Source: Vicia villosa (Eukaryota; Streptophyta; Magnoliopsida; Fabales; Fabaceae). Taken from it: a stretch of DNA of 64,000 nt. Each line of letters opens with the position of its first letter. The stretch's first letter is position 1. Made by a program: the position numbers and the translations under genes. The stretch spans positions 109,486,913 through 109,550,912 of the forward strand of contig NC_081185.1 of assembly GCF_029867415.1 (NCBI RefSeq), given 5' to 3'. Positions 1 through 12,900 of the stretch are shown here, piece by piece. The notes under the pieces were generated by a model that was given only the letters and a program-made list of their open reading frames with translations, was not told the origin of the DNA and ran no database searches.

Positions 1-3000
1 TTAGCTTCGCCGAGTCTCCTCTTCAGTCCTCGGAGGATGACTCGGTTGGCCGCCTCGGCTTGCCCGTTCGTCTGTGGATGCTCGACTGAAGTGAAATGTT
101 GCTTCGTGCCGAGCTTGGCCACAAACTCTTGGAACTTTTTGTCAGTGAACTGGGTGCCATTGTCGGTGACTATGGCCTGAGGCACCCCGAACCGGGCGAG
201 TATGTTTCGCTTGTAGAAACGGAGCACGTTTTGAGATGTGATCTTGGCGAGCGCCTCGGCTTCTATCCATTTCGTGAAGTAATCGACGGCGACCACGAGA
301 TATTTATTTTGGTACGAGCCGACCGGGAATGGTCCGAGGAGGTCCATTCCCCAGGTGGAGAAAGGCCAAGGTGATGATAGAGATTTAAGTTCGTTGGGAG
401 GAGCCAAGTGCATGTCGGCATGACGCTGGCATTTGTCGCATTTACGGACATGTTCTTTGGCGTCTTGTTGCATGGTCGGCCAATAGTAGCCGGCCCTGAG
501 GGCCTTCCTCGCTAGTGATCGGCCGCCGAGGTGTTGACCGTTGATCCCTTCGTGAAGCTCTTGGAGTATTTCGAGCGCTTGGGAGGCGTCGACACATTTA
601 AGGAGAGGAATGGAGAAGCCTCGTCGGTATAATTTGTTTTCGATGATAGTGTACGAGCAGGCTCGCCTTTTAATGGCTGAAGCTTCCTTTGGGTCGGCGG
701 GAAGTTCGTCTTTCGTGAGGAAGTTGTATACTGGGGTCATCCAGCAGCGGTCGTCCCCGATAGCGAATACTTGTGGAGTTTGGGCGCTTTTGTCTATGCT
801 CGGCTTGGATAGGATTTCCTGGATCACCGACTTGTTTCCACCCTTCTTCCTTGTGCTCGCGAGTTTGGATAATATGTCGGCGCGTGAGTTATGTTCCCGG
901 GGAATATGCTCGACCTCCGCTTTGGCGAATCTTTTCATTTTTTCTTTGACGAGCATGAGGTATTCGACTAGTGTGTCGTTTTTGGCTTGGTAATCGCCGC
1001 TGACTTGGGATGCGACGAGCTGGGAGTCAGTGTAGATCATGACTTCGCGAGCACCTACGTCCTCGGCGAGGCGTAGGCCTGCCAGGAGAGCCTCGTATTC
1101 GGCCTGGTTGTTTGACGTGGTGAAAGATAGGACCAGGGATACTTCGACGACGAGCCCCTCGTCGTTTTCTAGGATTATTCCGGCTCCGCTTCCCGAGTTG
1201 CTCGAGGCTCCATCTACGTAGATGATCCATTTGTTTTTGGCGGGAGCCGGGCAGCTAGAAATTGAGGTCATCTCGGCAATGAAATCGGCGAGCGCCTGAG
1301 CTTTAAGCGCCTTTCTTCCCTCGTATTGGATATCGAATTCGGATAGTTCGAGGGACCATCTTAGCATCCTCCCGGCCATGTCTGGTCGGCTGAGGAGTTG
1401 CTTGATGGGTTGGTCTGTCCGGACGACAATGGTGTGGGCGAGGAAATAGTATCTCAGCCTCCTGGCGGCCGTTATTAGGGCCAACGCGACTTTCTCTATC
1501 TGCTGATATCGCACCTCGGGCCCTTGTAGGGCTTTGTTCGTGAAGTAGACGGGCCTCTGTCCGTCTTCCGTTTCTCGGATTAAGGCCGCGCTGGCCGCCT
1601 CGTTTGAGATAGCCAGGTAGAGATATAGGATCTCGTTGCCATCTGATCGGGATAGGACGGGCGGTTTGGAAAGTACCTGTTTGAGATGAGATAATGCCCG
1701 TTCGCACTCCTCGGACCATTCGAAGGTCGCTTCTTTCCGAAGCAACTTGAAAAATGGGAGGGCATGCTGGGCGGATTTTGCGACGAAGCGGGATAGTGCT
1801 GTGAGCATTCCGTTTAGTACTTGGATAGATTTTTTATTGTTAGGGGTAGGAAGTTCCGAGAATGCTTGGCATTTATCCGGGTTGGCTTCTATTCCTCGCT
1901 CGGTTAGGTAGAATCCGAGGAACTTGCCCGCCCGTACTCCGAAGGTGCACTTCTCTGGGTTAAAACGCATCTTGCAGGATCTGGCCTGCTCGAACACCCG
2001 TTCAAGATGTGCCGTGTGATCGGCATCTTCTCGAGATTTGACGATCATGTCGTCCATGTATACCTCGAGGGTGTCGCCGATCTCTCCTCGGAAAACCTTG
2101 TTCATCATTCGTTGGTATGTGGCTCCGGCGTTCTTGAGTCCGAAGGGCATTACGTTGTAGTAATAATTACCCGACTCGGTCATGAACACCGTGCACTGCT
2201 TGTCGCATCTCGCCATGGGGATTTGATTGTATCCTGAATAAGCATCCATAAACGACAATAATTTATAGCCGGCCGAGTTGTCGACCAGCCTATCAATATT
2301 AGGTAATGGGTATGCATCTTTGGGGCATGCCCGGTTAACATCAGTATAATCAACACACATTCTCCATTTTCCATTAGATTTTTTGACTAGTACAACGTTT
2401 GAGAGCCAAGTTGAATACTTGGCCTCGGAAATAAAATTTGCCTCTAGGAGGTCTTTTACAGCTTTCTCGGCAGCCTCCGCTTTCTCGGGAGACTGCCGAC
2501 GCCTACGTTGAACTACTGCTTTTGTGGTCGGGTTGATGGAGAGCGTGTGGCAGGCGACCTCAGGGTCGAGTCCGGGCATCTCTGCAGCGCTCCAGGCGAA
2601 CAAGTCGGCGTTGTTCCTCAGGCAAGCTATGAGCTGCTTCCTCGGTGTATCCGGGATGTTCTTGCCGATCTTCACAGCCTTGTCGGGGTTGTCACCCAGA
2701 GGAATGAGCTCGAAATCCCCGTCTGGAACGGGCCGGATAGGGTGAGCTGTCTTCGGCTGTGGCTCTTCGCCATTCTTTAGCTCTTCTTCTGTGAACCGAG
2801 CGTCGAGGTCGACTGAGCTGACGTCTGTGGTCGTCTGCCGATCTTCAGGAGGGGATTTATCTTCAGCTCTTGGTTTTTTGTTGGAGCTGGAGGGTGGGGA
2901 GATTAGCTCCAGTCCCTTTACTGATGCGTCGAATATCCTCCTAGCAGCTTCGATGTCGGCATTGACAGTGACTACTCGTCCCCTCTTTGTATAGAACTTC

Positions 3001-5450
3001 ATCTTCAGATGAACGGTTGAGGGAACGGCAGTGAGTTCGGCCAAAGTGGGGCGCCCGATGATGCAGTTGTAGAGGGTCTTGCAGTTTATCACCAAGAACC
3101 GTGTCTTGACTTGCCTGGAAACTTCCCCCTCCCCGAAGGAGACGAGTAGTTCGACGTAACCCCACGGCTTTGTGGTTGTTCCGTTGAATCCTTGGAGGTC
3201 GGATCCCACGTAAGGAGTGAGATGTGAGTCGTCCAGCTGTAGGGTTTGGAAGAGGTGGGAGTACATGATGTCGACCGAGCTTCCCTCGTCGACCAGGACT
3301 CGTCGGACGTCGAAGTTCACCATCCTCGCTCGCACGAGCAGTGGGATTGTGGCGTTCGGGGCGCCGCCGGGTAGCTCCTCCAAGTAGAAAGTGATCGGTT
3401 CTGACCTCCCTTTGAACCTCCTCAGGGTCGGGGTCAGGTCCGTGGTGGCGCTGATCAACTCGTCGAACTTCCTTTTCACGGAGCCGATTGTGAGGGAGCC
3501 AGGGTCCCCGCCGTTGGATATCAGCATTGCTGTCGGGAACCCTTCCCAGACGCTGAGGGCAGATGTCACTCCGACCGAGGGTATGAAGTCTTCTGGTCGG
3601 GTGACGGATAACGCCACCTGCAGCGGCCTGGCATTCGGTGAGTTGCCCTCGTCGGAGCTCCGACGGTCATTCCTTCTGGGAGGGTCTCCTCTCTTTGTGT
3701 ACTTAGAAAGGTGACCCTCTTTGATCAGTGTCTCGATGGCGTCCTTCAGGTGTATGCACTCGTCCGTCAGGTGCCCGTGGCTCTTGTGATACTTGCAGTA
3801 TTTGGACTTGTCGGTCCCCGGCCGGGAGGGATTCGGCTTCGGGGGCCTGATGTTGGAGTTTCTGAACTCGGCGTTTATGCACTCAGCCAGGATCTTCTCC
3901 CGTGAAACTTTCAGGGGGGTATAGTCGTTGAAGCGCCCTGCTGGCCCTCTGCGCTCCTTTGTGTCGCGGGACCTGTCGTCCCTCTTTCTCTCATTTGCTC
4001 GGGGCGCGGCGGACGGGTCTTGGCTCGAGCTCCGAGTAACGCCATTTCCCCTTGATGCTTTGACTGCGGCTGCTTCGCCCTCCTCGAAGGAGATGAAAGC
4101 CTGTGCCCTTTTCAAGATGGCGTTCATAGATCGCATTTTTTCGATCTTTATCGCTTTCCTGAATTCGCTGCCAGGGAGGAGCCCTCGCTCGAGGAGATAC
4201 CTTTTCATGTAGTCGGTCGTCTCCACTTGGACGGCCTCCTTGTTGAATCTGTCGAGGTAGTCTCGGAGAGGATCGTTGGTCCCTTGGACTACAGCTTCGA
4301 GGTTTGCCTCTGATTTCGGTTGACGGCGGGAAGCAGTGAAGTGACTCAGAAAGAGTTCCTTGAGCTCGGCCCAAGACGTGATGGAGTTAGGAGGGAGATT
4401 CCTGTACCAGGTCATTGCCCCCTTCCGGAGCGTGGTCGGGAAGATCCGACATTTGATGGAGCCGTCGACGACGTGATACTCCATGACGGCCTCCAGGTTC
4501 CTGATGTGATCGTCGGGATCTGTAGTCCCGTCGTACGCATCCAAAGTCGGGGGTTTTTCCATTCCTCGGGGAAGGCGGGCCCTTCTGATGCTTTCGGATA
4601 AGGGGCTGCGGAATTCCTCCTCGTCGCTGGCACTCGGAGAGATCGAGCGTGTGTTACGCCGGGCGGGTTCCTCCTTGCGAGGTTTCCTCCCTTTCCTGGC
4701 GAGCCTTCTTTCCTCTCTGTCGGGAGAAGGGCTCTCCTCCTCTGCGGGCTCAGGCCTCCGATTTTTCTTGCTCTTTCGCAGAGGGGAGCGCGAGTAAGAC
4801 CTCTGGCGGCGGGATCTTTTCAGTGGAGATCGAGAGGAGGATGGTGAGCGTCGGCGAGTCCTCCTAGGCAGGGAGCGCGAAGAGGAGGAACGCGATCGAC
4901 GGTGCCTCCGCGGGGGAGAGCGGTGGCGATGCCTCTTCTCCAGTTTCTCAATCCGTTCGCCCTGGAGTCAGATGAGGCAGTTGGTCCGCTGCAGCTCTTT
5001 GAGGATGACGAGGGTTGAGGGGTCGGTTTCCCCACGGGCATCTGTAGCATCCCGAGTTTGCCGATGGTGAGTTATCGGTCTCTCAAGGGAACGGGTGGAG
5101 GAGGAGGCAGTCTGCCCGTCCCTGTGGTCAGTCTCGTGTTGGACGCGAGTCAGCGGTTGTTCAGGCTGGGTTGGGATCAACTCGGCGTTCCGATCGTTCC
5201 GAGCTGTTTCCTCTCCGTTGTTCTGAGGTTGGAGCTGCTCGGCCTCGTCATTCTGAGCCTGCTCGACGTGCTGAGGCGGTGGTCTTCTGATGGATTGGGG
5301 GGTCTCATGACCTGACCTCCCCTTCCCTTCAGCAGAGCGCCGTCGTCCTCCCCGTCGATGCAGAGCCGGGTTGGATTCCTCGATCATTTCCGTGAGACGG
5401 AAAGGATCGGGGGTCGGGACGAGGACGGTGTTGTTGTTGTTGCCGGCCAT
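1..5450 (-). pseudogene. Tat-type gag-pol polyprotein, one in-frame TGA, C-terminus outside window
   Basis: Read on the minus strand from the ATG at 5450 (residues MAGNNNN), one frame stays open to position 1 apart from a single TGA at 4968-4970, about residue 161. Domains in order are: arginine/serine-rich N-terminal gag; retrotransposon gag core (about 4560-4200); a C/H knuckle (about 3800-3730); protease-like LVDEGSS (about 3290); RT with CVDYTD (about 2360) and catalytic YMDD (about 2050); RNase H (about 1700-1270); second RNase H (about 1240-850); integrase with CDKCQ zinc site (about 450), WGMD, VTDNG and the conserved Glu near position 80. An ATG also occurs at 5651, but that lies inside the LTR, so 5450 is preferred. 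The stop may come from CGA to TGA by deamination; that is inference. Everything downstream of it is intact in frame. Confidence 0.8.
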
Positions 5451-5526
5451 GAGATCGAAGGATGGATTAGCTTTGATCTTTGTTTCTTTAAAGAAGGGGG
5501 GGCTTGTTTCCCACAGACGGCGCCAC

Positions 5527-6114
5527 TGATCGTACCTGATCAGAAGGGTCGTCAAGGCATGTTCGGATGCTGGGTCTTCGTGAAGTGAGAGGGGGGGTGT
5601 ACCTGCAAGGTACTCCGATGCCAAAGTGAGTAGAAGAGCAAAGGAGAGCAAGTACTAGCTAAGGTTAGAAGAGAATTGAATACCTGACCCTCTACTGAGA
5701 GAGGGTATTTATAGCCCCCAGCGCTGGGCCATGATCACGCTAGTGGACTGGATTTCCAGGCCCAACTAGGAGACTGCCAGGTTTCCTAGGCGGAAATATC
5801 GGAGGTGCGTGATGCCCTCTGTCCTGGTTAACCGCTCCGGAATCCAAGGGAGACGCGGTCTTTTAGGGGCCACGTGTACTCCGTAGTATTCGGAGGATTG
5901 ACTATGGAGGAGTCCCACGAGGAGCAGGGTCCTTGGCGAGGAGGGCGCTCGCGGGGAGCATGGCCCTCGATAGGGATGTCAGCGAGGAGCACCTTTGCCG
6001 AGCAAGGGGGTGACGAGCACCATTTCACGTGATGGAGGGTGCAACCTGGTTTGGGCCTCGAAGGTCCAGTGGGCCGAAATTGGATTGGGCCAAGTCTTGG
6101 CCCAGTCCAGAACA
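5527..6114 (-). repeat. 5' LTR of the Tat-type element
   Basis: The segment starts TG and ends CA on both strands (TGATCG... to ...CCAGAACA on the plus strand). It lies immediately upstream of a leader with the primer-site-like motif TGGCGCCGTCTGTGGG, and it carries a TATA box in the element's orientation. The outer boundary could be 6114 or 6116. The partner LTR is not in the window, so the limits come from motif and context only. Confidence 0.6.
5706..5713 (-). promoter_or_regulatory. TATA box of the Tat element LTR
   Basis: TATAAATA is read on the minus strand within the LTR, about 180 bases before the end of the LTR and 256 bases before the gag ATG. This is the expected place for the U3/R promoter. 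Confidence 0.5.
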
Positions 6115-7476
6115 CATATAGTTTTTATAATGTTTTTGTTTTGTTTTTTTTTAAAAAGGAATAACTACAATAACTACATTTTTTTGTTATTTTACAAAGC
6201 AATTTTGTCAACTATTAAGTCGTGGCTAAATTAAAAATTTTAAATTAAAATCATAAAAGTTGATTAAGACGACACTTTACCAACTTAAAAGATACGGATA
6301 AAAATATGTTAAATCGTCTCTTATTAAGTCAAACATAGTCGACTTCAGAAATTATTTTTAACTAACTTACCAAATATTTAATGACTAATTGCATGGTGTC
6401 GTGATGGGATCATGATGAATTTCACAAATTAGTTAGTTAAGATACTAATAAATTTAGGGTAATGCTAACTTGTACTCCAAGGACACAAGTTAAGAGATAA
6501 ATATAGTAAAAAAAATTAAAAATTATGTAATAAATTTAATACAAATTTATAATTAATGATTTTATCATTATTTTTAATATAAAATTTCTATTTATAGATT
6601 TATTAACCTTGCCATACATTTTAAAATGAACAACTTACATTAATGACGCGAGTCACATACATCAAGTGAATGTACAATAAAAATGTCATTGTGCATTTTG
6701 GCTATGTTGTCAATTATCAACATTATACAAGTTTTTAAAAAATGAAACTATGAAAGTGGTCCAGAAACTTTAATCAATAGACCTAAATAAAAGTGAAATG
6801 CTACAGAAATATAATAACAAAATAAATGCGTCTAAAAACTAAACTGGACTTATTATAGAGAAATTTCTTCTTGGGCGGCATACAGATCGTAAGAAAAAGA
6901 GAGTGAAGGCAAAAAAAAATGGACATTATGGTTTACTGCAATACGGGGCATTTGGAATGTGAAGAATTTACTTTATTTTTAATAGTGGAGTTTTTACCGT
7001 TTCATATCTCTTTTGGAATATCAAAAAATGAAGGTGTGTAAGTGTTTCTTCATTGAAGAAATTAATGCAATATCCGTGCGTCCGTATAAATTTGGTCCGC
7101 GTATTTATCACTAGTTTATTATGGAATTTCAAACAAATTATAAAATTTCAAAATATTAATTAATAAAAAAAAATAGAAATGGATGATGAATGTTTATGTT
7201 TTTAAAAACAAATATTCATAACAAAAACTATTAAACACAAATATTATAAAAAAGTTAAAAATCTAAAAGAATTAAGTTTGAGTAGTACATTTTTCCGTAT
7301 ATACAAATAATATTGTATATAAAAATATTTAGATTAAACATATATTATTTTCTCATATTTTGACATCGTTTATAAAAATATTTAAATTAATAATACGCTT
7401 TTTCCATAAAATAAGAAAATTTCTTTATCCACCTCCCTATGGGGTCACCTCCAGCGAAAACCTCAACTTACCCCTG
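6115..7476. other. AT-rich spacer, no gene seen
   Basis: Strongly AT-rich sequence with many stops in all frames and no recognisable domain. The few short open frames have low-complexity composition. It lies between the Tat LTR and the palindromic repeat array. Confidence 0.6.
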
Positions 7477-7672
7477 CTTCGGAGATGCATCTCCGAAGTA
7501 TTTTTTTTTCCTAAATTTTTCAAGACTTCGGAAGTGCATCTCCGAAAACACCAAATTGGGGGTGTTTTCGGAGATGCACTTCCGAAAACACCAAATTGGG
7601 GGTGTTTTCGGAGATGCACTTCCAAAAACACATTTTTTCACATTTTGGGGGTTTCGGAAATGCATTTCCGAA
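7477..7672. repeat. Array of palindromic 20-22-mers with a 40-bp tandem unit
   Basis: Five copies of a palindromic motif of the form TTCGGARRTGCAYYTCCGAA. The first (7477-7498) is a perfect 22-bp palindrome and the last (7653-7672) a perfect 20-bp palindrome. The three middle copies are imperfect and are joined by ACACCAAATTGGGGGTGTT spacers, themselves nearly palindromic, giving a 40-bp period between about 7561 and 7623. The array lies about 0.2 kb beyond the stop codon of the PMD-type gene. It may be a subterminal repeat of a transposon that carried that gene; this is inference. Confidence 0.75.
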
Positions 7673-7946
7673 TTATGCAGAAGTCTCTTTTTTTATATTT
7701 TTTTTAATAGTCCCGTACAAAATATATACAAAACGAGTAATATATACAAAACGAAAACGCCGAACAAAACAAACGACATATCAACGTAAAATACTAATAT
7801 AATAAATAAAATCCAAATAATATATACAGACCGAGTCATAGTGTGCGAAATATACAATCCGAATACAAGAAAAATAAACTCGAACCTCTACTGGGTATGC
7901 CTAACCCTCTCTCCCTGGGACCTCCTCTGCCTCCTGTAGGCCGCCG

Positions 7947-9822
7947 TGTAACGCCCGTATAATTTTAATATTAATTTAATTTTATTATTGAATTAATAAT
8001 TAGAATTATTAAAGAAATTGTGGAAATAATAAATAAATGAGGTTTTGGCTTTTGGGCCATATGTGGAAATAGAGGAAGAAGGGGGGGTGATTCTGTAAAA
8101 CCTTTTTCTAATTTTATTATTTCATAAACATTGGATTTGGGAACCAAGAAAGAGCGTGAAAGAAAGAAGTCTGAAGAACGAGGAACGCGAAGGAGAACGA
8201 TAGAGGGAGAGACCAAGAATCCAGAATTATCTAAGGTAAGGGGGGACTTGTCTTGATTACCATCTATTATCGGGTTAGGGGTTGATAATGCTGAATAGAT
8301 GTAGAATTCGGATCAATTGAGTCATATGATAGGTTTAGGGATTGTGTCAATTGTGTGATATTTGTCCCTGTGTTTTGAATCTATGATGTATGTGTTGTTA
8401 TAATCTCAATTGATGAATATTTGGTGCATTATGAGACGTAATTTGTGTTGTTTGTGCATTATAATTCTCCATGTTCGCACTGGTATGTGTTGGGGTGTTT
8501 GGGATACATGGAATGCTGTTTTTCTGCAGATTGGGGTTTCCAGAATCGCGGTTCGCGCCGCGTACAGAGGGGAGGCGCCGCGAACCTGAAGGCAAAAGGT
8601 CAGGAAGTTTTGTTGCGTTCAGTGCGCGCCGCGAACAGGTGTCCGCGCCGCGAAGGCGTTGTTCCAAATCGTTCCGCGCCGCGAACATGTGTACGCGCCG
8701 CGAAGGCGTTGTTTCGATTCGTTCCGCGCCGCGAACTTGTGATGGCGCCGCGTGCTGTTGATGTTTTGTGATATTTTTAAGAAAGTTCAAAGAGGCGTAA
8801 CTTTCTAACCGTTGGTTCATTTGATGCGCCGTTTTGGGCTAAATGAACTTTATTAAACTATCTATGTGATGATGATTTGACTGGTTTTAGAATGATGATA
8901 ATATATGTTGCTATTTCTTGATGATGACGATGATTGTAGCAAATATGTACATGTTTCGACATGATGATGATAGAATTGTGGTTGAATGATGTTAATATAT
9001 ATGAACATACTTGAATGATGATGATGATGATTTGAGGATGATGTTGATAATGATATAAGTATGTTATATATGTTGCATTCATTCATGTGCATTGTTGATA
9101 CTGTATCCATAAGGGATGTGTTGGATCAGTGAAGGGCATGATTCCCATTGTGTGGAATCTGTGCTGGCAGGGCCGTATCTGGATGATGATAGATCGGTCA
9201 TGGGTTATTCCCATTGGATGACGTTGGTACCACATGCATAGTGTCAGTTCATTCATATGCATGATTTATGACATGATTTGGAGGTATTCCAGTGTTGTAA
9301 ATGCTGATGATGTGTTGGTTGTTACTTGTTTTGTTTTGATTGTCTGTTTATGAAACAATTGGGTGAATGATGCAACTGTGACGTGTTATTGCTTTATAAC
9401 CTTATAACATTTGTTAATTATGACGAGACTCACCCTTACATGTTGTCATTTTCAGATTGAGGATAGCGGCTGATCGACTCGATGAGGATTAGCTCATGAG
9501 TCAGTGTCTTTAGTTAGCGTCAGGTGTCATGCTCTGGTAGTTGTAACACTGGGAACGTTTGTTTGTAGTTTGATTGTAACTCTATATTTATCTGTTTTGG
9601 TTGAAGTCTGATACATTTAGTAATAATGTAGACTTGATGATGTATTTTTCCGCTGCGTAGAACATGGTTTGGATAATGAGTTATGATTTTCAGGTGTTCC
9701 AATGATGCATGACCTATGAGACGTGTGTTTTTCGGTATTTATGAATTGTGATACCTCTCTACGTGTTACTCTGATTTAAATAATTTGTTTAATTGCCGCG
9801 GGTTATTTAGAGGGGTGTTACA
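7947..9822 (+). repeat. 5' LTR of the Tekay-type element
   Basis: Starts TGTAACGCCC and ends GTGTTACA; the partner is 14360-16235. It contains a GC-rich block of CGCGCCGCGAAC repeats (about 8548-8755), then an ATGATG-rich stretch (about 8865-9060). Short open frames inside it are repeated identically in the other LTR and are not genes. Confidence 0.95.
8548..8755 (+). repeat. GC-rich CGCGCCGCGAA repeat block inside the LTR
   Basis: A CpG-dense block in an otherwise AT-rich LTR. The motif CGCGCCGCGAA recurs six to eight times, with a longer unit of about 50 bp (GAAGGCGTTGTTYCRAWTCG plus CGCGCCGCG) present about twice. It is copied in the 3' LTR at about 14961-15168. Confidence 0.8.
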
Positions 9823-9826
9823 AAAG

Positions 9827-9838
9827 TGGTATCAGAGC
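9827..9838 (+). other. Primer binding site of the Tekay-type element
   Basis: TGGTATCAGAGC lies four bases after the end of the 5' LTR. It is complementary to the 3' end of plant initiator methionine tRNA, the usual primer for this family. Confidence 0.9.
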
Positions 9839-9956
9839 ATAGTCGGTCGTTGTGACCAGAGTCTTAGTGTCAGTGTCAGTTTTCCTGTGTATACGACTAA
9901 TACGAGTTGTTTGTCGATACTTGTTCTGACTGGATTGTTGTATTTAAGCAGAACAA

Positions 9957-12900
9957 ATGGCTGGAAGAGGAGGAAGAAACGATGATGCTCTTGCTGAGGC
10001 TCTGGGCATGATTGCTGGTGTGCTTGGAGGAGGGACTGTAGGAACAGGGATTGGTGCTGATAGGCAACTGGGGAATTTTCAGAGGAACAATCCTCCATTG
10101 TTCAAAGGCACGCACGATCCTGAGGGTGCTCAGAAATGGCTCAAAGAGATCGAGAGGATTTTCCGAGTCATAGATTGTGCTGAGAATCTCAAGGTGAGGT
10201 TTGGTACCCACATGTTGTCTGAGGAGGCTGATGACTGGTGGTTAACAACAAAAACTGAACTGGATGCCGGCGGTACAGCGGTTACTTGGGCTATATTCAA
10301 AAGGGAGTTTCTGAGGAGGTATTTTCCTGAGGATGTCAGGGGCAGAAAAGAAGTGGAATTTTTGGAGTTGGTTCAAGGTAACATGACTGTACCAGAGTAT
10401 GCTGCCAAGTTTGTGGAACTGGCAAAGTACTATGTGCACTACAACAACGACGAAGCCAGTGAATTCTCGAAATGTGTCAAGTTTGAGAATGGCCTCCGTG
10501 ATGAGATTAAACAGGGTATCAGGTACCAGAGGATCCGGAGATTTGTTGATCTGGTGGATTATAGCAGGATTTTTGAGGAAGATAGCATCAAGCTGAAGTC
10601 ATCTCACTCTCGCGAGTTGATTGACAGAAAGGGGAAGAAGCCTATGGACAGAGGTAAACCATATGGTAGAGGTAAACCTGTTGATTGGAAGAAACCCAGT
10701 GGGGGAGATTCCAGTGCTCGTATCAGATGCTACAATTGTGGTGAGATGGGACATCGTAGGAATGAGTGTAAGCTGAACCAGAAGAAGTGCTTCAAGTGTG
10801 AGGAAGTGGGTCATGTCGCGGCTGATTGTAAGAAGAGGGTTGTGACTTGTTACAACTGTGGTGAAGAGGGTCACATCAGTCCTAATTGTCCTAAGCCAAA
10901 GAAGAACCAATCGGGAGGAAAAGTTTTTGCTTTGACCGGGTCAGAGACTACTCCAGAGGACAGATTGATTAAAGGTACGTGTTTCATCCATGGCACACCT
11001 TTAGTTGCGATTATTGATACTGGAGCAACTCATTCTTTTATTTCTTTGGACTGTGCTACGAGGTTAAATCTTGAGATATCTGACATAAATGGGAGTATGA
11101 TTATTGACACTCCTGCGTCGGGTTCAGTAACTACTTCGTCTGCATGCTTGAATTGTCCGGTTGACATTTTTGGTAGAGAATTCGGAATGGACTTAGTGTG
11201 CCTTCCGTTGAAAGAACTTGATGTAATCCTGGGAATGAACTGGTTGGAGTTCAACCGTGTTCATATCAACTGTTTTGAGAAGACGGTAACTTTTCCTGAA
11301 GAGGGTTGTGCTGATGATCTGGAAATGACAGCTAGGCAGGTGAATGAGGCTATCGGAGATGGTGCAACAGTATTTATGTTGTTCGCAATGATGAATGTGA
11401 AAGAAAAGGTGGCTAGTAGTGAATTACCTGTGGTGTGTGAATTTCCAGAAGTTTTTCCTGAAGATGTAAATGAATTACCACCGGAAAGAGAAGTGGAGTT
11501 TTCTATTGATTTGATTCCGGGAACCAGTCCAGTGTCGATGGCACCGTACCGTATGTCGCCGTCTGAGCTAGCCGAACTGAAGAAGCAGTTAGAAGAATTA
11601 CTGGAGAAGAAATTTATTCGTCCTAGTGTTTCTCCATGGGGTGCGCCTGTGCTGCTAGTAAAGAAGAAAGAGGGTTCGATGAGGCTGTGCGTAGATTACA
11701 GACAATTGACCAAGGTTACTATCAAGAATCGGTATCCATTGCCGAGGATTGATGATTTGATGGATCAGTTGGTTGGAGCACGGGTATTTAGTAAAATTGA
11801 TTTGAGGTCTGGGTATCACCAGATACGTGTGAAAGATGATGATATTCAGAAGACTGCTTTTAGAACGAGGTATGGACATTACGAGTATTCGGTAATGCCG
11901 TTTGGAGTTACTAATGCACCTGGTGTTTTTATGGAGTATATGAACAGAATATTTCATCCTTATCTCGACAAGTTTGTGGTGGTATTTATCGACGATATCC
12001 TGATATATTCTAAGAATGAGGAAGAACATGCCGAACACCTCAGAACTGTGCTAGAACTGTTGAAGGAGAAGCAACTTTATGCCAAACTGTCGAAGTGTGA
12101 ATTCTGGTTAGAAGAAGTTAGTTTTCTTGGACATGTGATTTCTAAGAATGGTATTGCTGTTGATCCTACAAAGATAGAGGTCGTGTCCCAGTGGGAAGCT
12201 CCGAAGTCAGTATCAGAGATTCGTAGTTTTCTTGGCCTTGCAGGTTATTACAGGAAGTTTATTGAAGGATTTGCAAAGTTAGCGTTGCCGTTAACTAAAC
12301 TAACCAGGAAGGGACAAGCTTTTATTTGGGATGCAAAGTGTGAAGAGGGATTCCAAGAGCTGAAGAGAAGGTTGACTAGTGCTCCTATCTTGATTTTGCC
12401 GAATCCGACAGAATCATTTGTGATTTACTGTGATGCGTCGCTAATGGGTTTAGGTGGTGTGTTAATGCAAAATCAGCAAGTAGTTGCTTATGCGTCGAGA
12501 CAACTTAAAGTACATGAGAGGAATTATCCGACTCATGATTTGGAGTTGGCAGCTGTAGTGTTCGTTTTGAAGTTGTGGCGACACTATTTGTATGGTTCGA
12601 GATTTGAGGTATTCAGTGATCATAAGAGCCTGAAGTATCTCTTTGACCAGAAAGAGTTGAATATGAGGCAGAGAAGGTGGTTAGAATTCCTGAAAGATTA
12701 TGATTTTGGTTTGAATTACCATCCGGGTAAGGCAAACGTTGTTGCTGATGCATTGAGTAGGAAAACCTTGCATATGTCTATGTTAATGGTGAAGGAATTG
12801 GATTTGATTGAACAATTCAGAGACTTGAGTTTGGTATGTGAAGGTACTCCTACTAGTGTCAAATTGGGTATGTTGAAGTTGACTAGTGGCATTCTTGAAG

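Larger units (their letters stand above)
1..6114 (-). mobile_element. Ty3/gypsy LTR retrotransposon, Tat lineage, truncated by the window edge
   Basis: The element lies on the minus strand with its 5' LTR at the high-coordinate end (5527-6114), then leader, gag, protease, reverse transcriptase, RNase H, a second RNase H and integrase, which runs off position 1. Two successive RNase H domains, the second with its own acidic residues (YVDG, AEYEAL, YTDSQ), followed directly by integrase, are the established mark of the Tat lineage (which includes Ogre and Retand). The 3' part and 3' LTR are outside the window, so neither age nor target duplication can be tested. GC content is clearly above that of the flanking AT-rich DNA. 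Confidence 0.85.

Noticed and set aside
7477..7672. CRISPR-like array of short repeats and spacers
   Set aside because: The window is plant nuclear DNA, the spacers are themselves repeated and there are no cas genes. It is a palindromic tandem array.
8398..8820. Minus-strand 140-residue frame in the Tekay LTR
   Set aside because: It lies inside an LTR, is repeated identically in the other LTR (14811-15233) and is made of the GC-rich repeat read as protein.
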